64,000 bases of DNA, from NCBI RefSeq assembly GCF_014596915.1, contig NZ_JACVWU010000003.1:1-64000 (forward strand), read 5' to 3'. This document shows, piece after piece, positions 59,041-64,000 of this stretch; position 1 is the stretch's first letter; every line of letters begins with the position of its first letter. This DNA is from Streptomyces sp. TRM68416. GTDB taxonomy: Bacteria; Actinomycetota; Actinomycetes; Streptomycetales; Streptomycetaceae. A model generated the notes under the pieces. It saw nothing but the letters and a program-made list of their open reading frames with translations. It ran no database searches and had not been told where the DNA came from. A program made the position numbers and the translations under genes.

Positions 59041-59091
59041 ACGGGAGCTCCGGGGTGAGTGTGGGGAGCGGAAGGTGAGGTGGTTGGGTGC

Positions 59092-59907
59092 TCACCGCTG
59101 GCGACGGTCGATCCGCACGGTTCCGATGTGGTCGGCGATCGTCGCGTCGCTGACCTGAGCGTGGAACTGGAACGTGCCGCCGCTGTTGGCAGCGGGTGTC
59201 GCCGGCGCATCGTTCGGTTGTGGGGTGGAGGCGGGACCATTGGCCGACGATGCGGCATCGACGAGGTAGGGGCGTACGGCAGCTCCGGTCAAGCCCGGCA
59301 CGTGGACCCGGCAGGGCTGCGCGAAGTCGGGCTTGTCGCTGACGCGGGCCACCGCATTGAGGAAGTGGTACGGGCCGAGATCCGGCGTGCGTCCCGCGTG
59401 CACGGTCCGCTGGTAGACGACCTCGGAGACGGCGGCTGCGAGAAAGGCACCGCAGTCCTTCGCAGCGGTCAGTGCCTGGCGGGTTGCCTGGCAGTCGAGT
59501 AGCCGAGCCGTCTCGTTGATGGCACTACCGCGGTGGTCGGGGAGGGACAGAGGGCCGACGTGCACGCTGGCGCGTAGTCGCAGGAGCGGACTACTGGCCA
59601 GCCTCTGCCGCTCGTAGCGCACCAACGCCGCATTGAGCCGGCCCAGCAGCGGGTCCACGAGCCGCGCCAGCGCTGAGGGCGGGAACAGCAGGATCGCCCC
59701 ATCGCCGCTGTCCTTGTACCCGTCGTGCAGTTCCTGTGGATCGGGCAGCTCGCATTCGGCGAGCACGGTCGCCACGATGTCGTCCACGTCGCACCGGGCG
59801 GCAGCCATCTTCGCCTCGGCGATCTGGCTGTACTTCTCCATGTCGATGGCCACGAGAGCGAGTTCAGCGGGCACATCCAGGGGCTCTGCGTGAACCGGCG
59901 CATCCAT
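59092..59907 (-). CDS. Class III nucleotide cyclase-like protein
   Basis: 271 residues from ATG 59907. Cyclase homology domain over residues 12-190: first metal Asp in VAIDMEKYS, second in KDSGDGAILLF, and DHRGSAINETARLLD, which keeps the transition-state Asn and Arg. The Lys three before GD and the Asp three before the G of RGSAIN occupy the purine-specifying positions of adenylate cyclases. A linker and a beta segment (GGTFQFHAQVSDATIADHIGTVRI) end the protein. Predicted to make a cyclic nucleotide. Upstream is a Crp-type regulator, further up a PycTM-like effector. Confidence 0.8.
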   Translation of the reverse strand: MDAPVHAEPLDVPAELALVAIDMEKYSQIAEAKMAAARCDVDDIVATVLAECELPDPQELHDGYKDSGDGAILLFPPSALARLVDPLLGRLNAALVRYERQRLASSPLLRLRASVHVGPLSLPDHRGSAINETARLLDCQATRQALTAAKDCGAFLAAAVSEVVYQRTVHAGRTPDLGPYHFLNAVARVSDKPDFAQPCRVHVPGLTGAAVRPYLVDAASSANGPASTPQPNDAPATPAANSGGTFQFHAQVSDATIADHIGTVRIDRRQR

Positions 59908-60009
59908 CGAACACCGTCCTTTCAGCACAGGCGGTCAGGGAAGTGCCCATGCTGATCCGATGGGACGCCCACCGCTGCCCATCAGTGGGCACGACTCAAG
60001 TGCGGCCCG

Positions 60010-60669
60010 TCACGCCTGCGTACGCGCGTGCGACTGGATCGAATGGATGTCGCGAACGAGGAGCCCGCCACCGGAGGTGGTGCGGACCCAGTCCTGCTCG
60101 CGCCAGGGCTTGAGGGCGTTGACCACCGCATTGCGGGACGCGCCGATCATCTGCGACAGCTCTGTCTGCGTCAGCCGCACGGCGAGATCCGATGCTGAAT
60201 TGGATGCAGCTTCGACCAGCCGGGACAGGGCCGATGCCAAGCGCAATGGCACAGAAGCGGTGGCCAGTTCGAGCCGGACGGCTTCCGATTCCCTGACTCT
60301 GGCGATGGCATGGCGCAGCAGAGGGGCGAGCAGATTATGTTCCTCGACGAACGTGAGGAAGACGGCGGCAGAGATGATGCGGATCTGGCAGGTCTCCGCG
60401 GCGATGACTGTGGCGGTGCGTGGCTGGGAGTCCAACACGGCCAGCTCTCCGAGTAACTCGCCGGCACCGCGCACGGCAAGGAGTGTTCTTCCCCCGCAGT
60501 CCCCGGCAAGAGTGATCAGCGTTGACCCGGATTCCAGCACGATCACGTGTGTTGCTGGATCCCCCTGGCGGAGTAGCACACTCCGAGCGGGCCTGACGCG
60601 CTGCGGTGCGAGCGCTTTCAGCTGTGCCCATAACTTGTCGCCGATCACCGTGGCATGCGGCTGATACAC
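60010..60669 (-). CDS. Crp/Fnr family regulator with cyclic-nucleotide-binding domain
   Basis: 219 residues from a GTG start preceded by GGGGGA. N-terminal cNMP-binding beta-roll with the phosphate cassette GELLGELAVLDSQPRTATV: the Glu and Arg that hold the cyclic nucleotide are present. Long dimer helix, then a winged helix (LTQTELSQMIGASRNAVVNALKPW). Likely binds the product of the neighbouring cyclase and controls the cluster. It is not the chromosomal Crp, being in an accessory island. Confidence 0.9.
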   Translation of the reverse strand: MYQPHATVIGDKLWAQLKALAPQRVRPARSVLLRQGDPATHVIVLESGSTLITLAGDCGGRTLLAVRGAGELLGELAVLDSQPRTATVIAAETCQIRIISAAVFLTFVEEHNLLAPLLRHAIARVRESEAVRLELATASVPLRLASALSRLVEAASNSASDLAVRLTQTELSQMIGASRNAVVNALKPWREQDWVRTTSGGGLLVRDIHSIQSHARTQA

Positions 60670-60712
60670 ACGTCCCCCTGCTGTGCGGCCCCGACATACT
60701 TAGGTGATCGTC

Positions 60713-61204
60713 TCAACTAACCAGAATGTTGCTCAATAGATATATTCCAGCCATCAAGAGAGCTGCTAGGGCAAAGTCCACGGCCCGGCGAGCTGATCGC
60801 AGCTTCCTGTCTGCCAGCCAGGCGAGCACCTGTAGCCGGCGGGCTTCGAGATGCCGTTCAAGCTCCCCACGCGCGGCCGGACTCACACCGACCTGGTGGT
60901 GTACGGCCGCCTCGGTCATCAACTCGGCGCATAGTCCCGTCCTCGGGACTACGGGTCGCAGGGTGAGCAACGCTGCCCCTGTCGCGGCTATCAGTAACAG
61001 GCACATCAGTACTAGGGAGCTCACCGCAAGCAAGGGCATGCCATCTGCACTCGACAGCACGGCAACCCCTGCGGCCAGCAAACCACCGGCTATCCCGCAC
61101 AACGCCGTGGCTTTCGTATCCGCCCGCTGCACCTCGACAAGGGCACGCTCGGCATGCCCTTGCAGCCGCTGTACCTCCGACGGAAGTCCCAATGGCTCGT
61201 GCAT
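60713..61204 (-). CDS. Pycsar effector-like membrane protein (PycTM / DUF5706-like)
   Basis: 163 residues (GTG 61213 is an alternative start). Begins with a helix and the hallmark VQRADTKATALCGIAGGLLAAG, two close transmembrane helices (about 33-52 and 58-80), a cytoplasmic helical part, then RKLRSARRAVDFALAALLMAGIYLL, a third span. This matches the PycTM layout in which a nucleotide signal triggers membrane damage and growth arrest during phage infection. First gene of the minus-strand cluster; 43 bp before the Crp gene. Confidence 0.78.
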   Translation of the reverse strand: MHEPLGLPSEVQRLQGHAERALVEVQRADTKATALCGIAGGLLAAGVAVLSSADGMPLLAVSSLVLMCLLLIAATGAALLTLRPVVPRTGLCAELMTEAAVHHQVGVSPAARGELERHLEARRLQVLAWLADRKLRSARRAVDFALAALLMAGIYLLSNILVS

Positions 61205-61551
61205 GACGCCCACACCCTCCGCAGCTGTCGCGTGTTTGTCTTGGCAGTGGCCAGCTTGCGCGCGGCAGCCAAGGCGTGTTGCCTACCGCAGGGCACGAGG
61301 AGCGCTGGGTTCCTCACTCCTCGACCGTCCGAAGGCGGTAGCCGTGGGAGCGTCGGTAGTACTGACGTGGGAGCGCACGGTCGAGTTCGATGTCAGCAGC
61401 GCTCTCGGCTTGGCCCGGTCTAAGCAGTCGCCCGCCTTGCGAAGTCCGAGCTGGGCGGCCGTGACGCTCGGACCCCTGAAGGCCCGTTCAGCGAGCCGAA
61501 AAATGGGTGCCTGACCTGCAGATCCTCTCTCGTTCTCCGGTCCTGACGTGA
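61205..61551. other. Upstream region of the cyclic-nucleotide cluster
   Basis: 347 bases between the PycTM-like gene and the right attachment repeat. It should hold the promoter of the cluster. TGACCTGCAG at 61512 also occurs just right of the left att copy (53409), so it may be part of the element ends. No gene is supported. Confidence 0.5.
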
Positions 61552-61614
61552 TTCCGATGATCTCCCACGTGGAGTGCGTCGCGATCCTGGAACCCGTTGG
61601 AAAGAGCTCCTGAC
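61552..61614. repeat. Right attachment-like repeat (attR candidate)
   Basis: Copy of the methyltransferase 3' end. 31 bp (61566-61596) identical to 53365-53395 and the rest similar. In frame it reads IPMISHVECVAILEPVGKSS and a stop, against FPMTAHVECVAILEPAGKGS in the intact gene. So it is a displaced gene tail of a close relative, as expected at the far end of an integrated element. Confidence 0.75.
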
Positions 61615-61817
61615 TCGGCGAGATCGACGTCGACGGCTGGAGCCTGGGCTGGCCGAGCCCATACGACAGTCCGGCCCCTGGGCGCTACGGCCGGACCTGC
61701 TGGAGAATCGTCCGGCGGTGTGGTGTCACCTACGCGCTGGCAAAGCTCGCGCCGTACCAGCGGAGCGGCTGGCCAGCACTAGCGCCACCGCGCTGACGCC
61801 GGGTCCCGTTGACGGCC

Positions 61818-62012
61818 ATGGCGGCCTTCGCGATCGGAGGGCTCGTATTGGCGATGCTGGGATGGCTGCTGCCAGGGGGCGGTGACGGCGCGACAGCGGG
61901 CGGTTCGCCAAGCGAGTCCGCGACTGGCCCCCGACCGCGTCCGGTTCCGGTGGCCACGTCCGGTGGGCAGTCCGGAGCCTCCACCGATCCCGGAGCGGTT
62001 CAGAGTCCCTAA
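61818..62012 (+). CDS. Possible small membrane protein
   Basis: 64 residues from ATG 61818: one hydrophobic segment at the start (MAAFAIGGLVLAMLGWLLPGG) and a Ser/Pro/Gly-rich tail. Ends 28 bp before the STAND gene on the same strand. No family recognised and no clear ribosome site. Confidence 0.35.
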   Translation: MAAFAIGGLVLAMLGWLLPGGGDGATAGGSPSESATGPRPRPVPVATSGGQSGASTDPGAVQSP

Positions 62013-62040
62013 TATGGTGCCGGTGGAACGGGGGTGTTCG

Positions 62041-64000
62041 ATGACGAATACGTACGAGGGTGACCACTTTGACCTGTCGGATAGCGTGTTCCACGACTCA
62101 GTCACCGGCAAGGTAGAGCACCACTATCACCCTGGTCCAGTTCGGACTGCCGTCGCGCCTATGCCAGCAGCACCGCTCGTGTTCACGGGCCGGGAAGATG
62201 ACCTGAGTCGGCTGCTTCCCCTGATTGATCCGGCTTCCGACGCGGAGCTGCCCGCGCTGATCTGCGCCGTGTCTGGTTTGGGAGGGATAGGTAAAACCTC
62301 GCTCGCCTTGCATGTCGCTCACCGGGCGGCTCAGAACGGCTGGTTTCCCGGCGGCACGCTCTTCATCGATCTGCGCGGCTACGACGACAACCCGGTCACC
62401 ACCGACCAAGCGGTCCTTACCCTCCTCGAAGTCCTCGGCATGCGCGACACGGACCTGCCCGCGACCACCGATGCGAAGTGTTCCCTCTACCGCTCGCTTC
62501 TTGCCGAACAGAGTGAACCTCTCCTCCTGGTCCTGGATAACGCCTCCCACCAGGATCAGGTCCTCCCACTCCTGCCAGGTGTTCGCCGCCACCGTGTCTT
62601 GGTGACCTCCCGTCACACCCTGCCCACACTGGGAGCCCGTCTGATCGACTTGAAGATTCTCAATGCTGAAGCCGCATTAGAACTCTTGCGGCAGGCTCTG
62701 CGCACCGCCGACCCTGCGGACCGACGTGTTGCCGAGGCCGGCGAGAGTGCTGCGGAGGTAGCGCGGCTGTGTGGTTATCTGCCGTTGGCCCTGCATATCG
62801 TTGCTGCCCTCCTGGTGCTGGAGCCCGAGCAGAGTGTCGCCGAAGTGGCCTCCGCACTCGCCCAGGCTCGTTCCAGCCTGGACTATCTGGATGATGGCGA
62901 CCGCGCCGTGCGCGCCTCCTTCGATCTCTCCTATCGGCACCTCACGGACGAGCAGGCCGACTTGTTGCGCCTCCTGGCCTTCAGTCCCGGACCCGATATC
63001 TCGCTTGCGGGCGTGGCGGCGCTCGCTGGTCAGCCCCCTGGGGTTGTGGGCACCACCCTTCGCGAACTGGTCCGGGCCCACTTGGTCGAGCGGAGCGGCG
63101 GCCGGTGGACCATGCACGACCTCGTGCGCGACTACGCCGGCGAACAGGCCGCCGCTGTGACGGCGGCGGGCGCTGAGCCAGGCCAGGGCCATGGTGAGCG
63201 CCCTGCAGAGTCGTACCGTAAGGCTCAAACACGGCTGCTGGAGTACTACTTCGCCACCGCGGGCGCTGCTGACGACCATTTGAGCGGCCCGCGCGGGCCG
63301 CTTCCGACCGGGACCTTCGCTACCAGGGATGAAGCTCTAGCCTGGCTGGACGCCGAACGCTCCAACCTGACGGCCGCCGTAACCGCCGCCAGTGTCACCG
63401 GGCACCAGCACATTGCCATTGGGTTTCCGATACGCCTCTACGCCTACCTGACCCGGCGTAGATACTTCGACGACCTCATTGCCGTTACCACCATCGCTGT
63501 CGAAACTGCCCGCCTCACGGGAGACAAGTCGGGCGAGGCCAAGGCGAGCAACAACCTTGGGATCGCCCTCACGGAAGTAGACCGCTACGAGGATGCATTC
63601 GTGTCCTTTATACGGGCGGCCGAACTGTTTACCGATCTCGACGATCAGAGTGAGCTGGGGAGGGTTCTCAACAGCCACGGTCTGGCGCTGCGTGAGGTAG
63701 GGCGTCCTGCTGAGGCTCTGCCGAAGTTTCGCGCGGCGATGACACTCCAGCAGCACGCTGGAGACTTGAGGGAACAGGCAACACTGCTGAACAATATCTC
63801 CCTGGTCCATCAAGATCTTGAGGACCATGCCGAGGCCACAGCAGCCGCGGAGGGGGCAGCCTCGCTCTTTCAACAACTCGGTGACGCCGTGCACGAGGCG
63901 ACGGCACTGGGAACGATGGCCTGGACGCTCCACGCGCAGGGCCGAACCCATGAGGCCCTCACCGCCTGCGAGCGTGCGCTTGAGACGATCAGCTCTCTCG
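62041..64000 (+). CDS. NB-ARC/TPR STAND ATPase (3' end beyond window)
   Basis: At least 653 residues from ATG 62041 (GGGGGTG site); open at the window edge. The N-terminus is a short DSVFHDSVTGKVEHHYHPG segment of the kind that precedes NB-ARC domains in Streptomyces. NB-ARC: Walker A SGLGGIGKTS (78-87), Walker B PLLLVLDNA, VLVTSR, CGYLPLALHI (GLPLA box), and WTMHDLV (MHD). From about 440 on, tetratricopeptide repeats (EAKASNNLGIALTEVDRYEDA, LNSHGLALREVGRPAEA, LLNNISLVHQDLEDHAEA). Such proteins are signalling switches, several with anti-phage roles. Effector part unclear. Confidence 0.9.
   Translation, partial: MTNTYEGDHFDLSDSVFHDSVTGKVEHHYHPGPVRTAVAPMPAAPLVFTGREDDLSRLLPLIDPASDAELPALICAVSGLGGIGKTSLALHVAHRAAQNGWFPGGTLFIDLRGYDDNPVTTDQAVLTLLEVLGMRDTDLPATTDAKCSLYRSLLAEQSEPLLLVLDNASHQDQVLPLLPGVRRHRVLVTSRHTLPTLGARLIDLKILNAEAALELLRQALRTADPADRRVAEAGESAAEVARLCGYLPLALHIVAALLVLEPEQSVAEVASALAQARSSLDYLDDGDRAVRASFDLSYRHLTDEQADLLRLLAFSPGPDISLAGVAALAGQPPGVVGTTLRELVRAHLVERSGGRWTMHDLVRDYAGEQAAAVTAAGAEPGQGHGERPAESYRKAQTRLLEYYFATAGAADDHLSGPRGPLPTGTFATRDEALAWLDAERSNLTAAVTAASVTGHQHIAIGFPIRLYAYLTRRRYFDDLIAVTTIAVETARLTGDKSGEAKASNNLGIALTEVDRYEDAFVSFIRAAELFTDLDDQSELGRVLNSHGLALREVGRPAEALPKFRAAMTLQQHAGDLREQATLLNNISLVHQDLEDHAEATAAAEGAASLFQQLGDAVHEATALGTMAWTLHAQGRTHEALTACERALETISSL

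Noticed and set aside
59960..60664. Plus-strand open frame over the Crp gene
   Set aside because: Opposite a Crp protein with clear binding cassette and helix-turn-helix; no recognisable domain on the plus strand.
60726..61514. Plus-strand open frame over the PycTM-like gene
   Set aside because: Arg/Ser-rich shadow of a gene with transmembrane helices and a family hallmark.
61614..61817. tRNA gene at the right island border
   Set aside because: No cloverleaf or TTCGA-type T-loop arrangement is visible; the repeat comes from a protein-coding gene end.

Overview
High-GC actinobacterial chromosome, almost certainly Streptomyces. GTG and TTG starts are frequent, coding density is high, and several genes belong to families typical of this genus: sepH, the cutRS two-component system, a DUF4193/DUF3093/dut/DUF3710 block, a parC-like second topoisomerase, and a GNAT-first protein acetyltransferase of the PatA type. 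The order of genes from about 0.2 to 53.4 kb reads like conserved core chromosome. From 53.4 kb to the right edge the DNA is accessory.

Layout. 0.2-4.8 kb: a DUF485 plus solute:sodium symporter pair of the acetate/monocarboxylate type, convergent with a CitA/DctB-like sensor kinase and its regulator. 4.9-8.5 kb: an iron-box-preceded sucrase/ferredoxin-like gene and two divergent citrate synthase family genes, one fused to a DNA-binding helix-turn-helix, with a 33-bp dyad between them. 8.9-10.2 kb: DUF6082 membrane protein and two small paralogous proteins. 10.5-19.7 kb: CobW GTPase, topoisomerase IV subunit A, an M16 protease pair, an M23 peptidase behind a c-di-AMP (ydaO-type) riboswitch, a GntR regulator, and HPr with a DasR-type site. 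19.8-28 kb: PatA-like acetyltransferase, DUF5998, nucleotide pyrophosphatase, thymidine kinase, VOC protein, sulfurtransferase. 28-37.3 kb: sepH, sugar-lactone oxidase, MFS transporter, coproporphyrin ferrochelatase, inositol monophosphatase, a 57-residue protein, cutRS. 37.6-48.1 kb: DUF4193, thioesterase, dut, DUF3710, kdpDE, SGNH lipase, TetR, OB-fold and DUF3159 genes. 48.2-53.4 kb: two TrkA-type potassium regulators, a 31-residue membrane peptide, a KimA-like permease and a TrmA/RumA-type RNA methyltransferase.

The accessory part. The last 63 bp of the methyltransferase gene (53351-53413) recur as a slightly diverged copy at 61552-61614, including 31 identical bases, and the copy still encodes the same C-terminal peptide. 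This looks like attL/attR of an 8.2-kb element integrated in the 3' end of that gene. Inside are a tyrosine-integrase C-terminal remnant, a truncated beta-carbonic anhydrase, two exported proteins, and a minus-strand cluster: a PycTM/DUF5706-like membrane protein, a Crp/Fnr regulator with an intact cyclic-nucleotide pocket motif, a class III nucleotide cyclase-like protein, a 753-residue protein with a degenerate P-loop, a 233-residue protein and a possible 82-residue one. I read this as a cyclic-nucleotide signalling and probable anti-phage system related to Pycsar, with extra components I cannot match to a described type. Right of the element a large NB-ARC/TPR STAND ATPase runs off the window, another defence-type gene.

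How the genes work together. Potassium handling recurs (kdpDE, two TrkA proteins, a KimA-like permease) and c-di-AMP, the usual second messenger for potassium, is represented by the riboswitch. Carbon control appears in the citrate synthase locus, the acetate-type permease, PatA and HPr. All functional calls come from reading the translated sequence; no database search was run.
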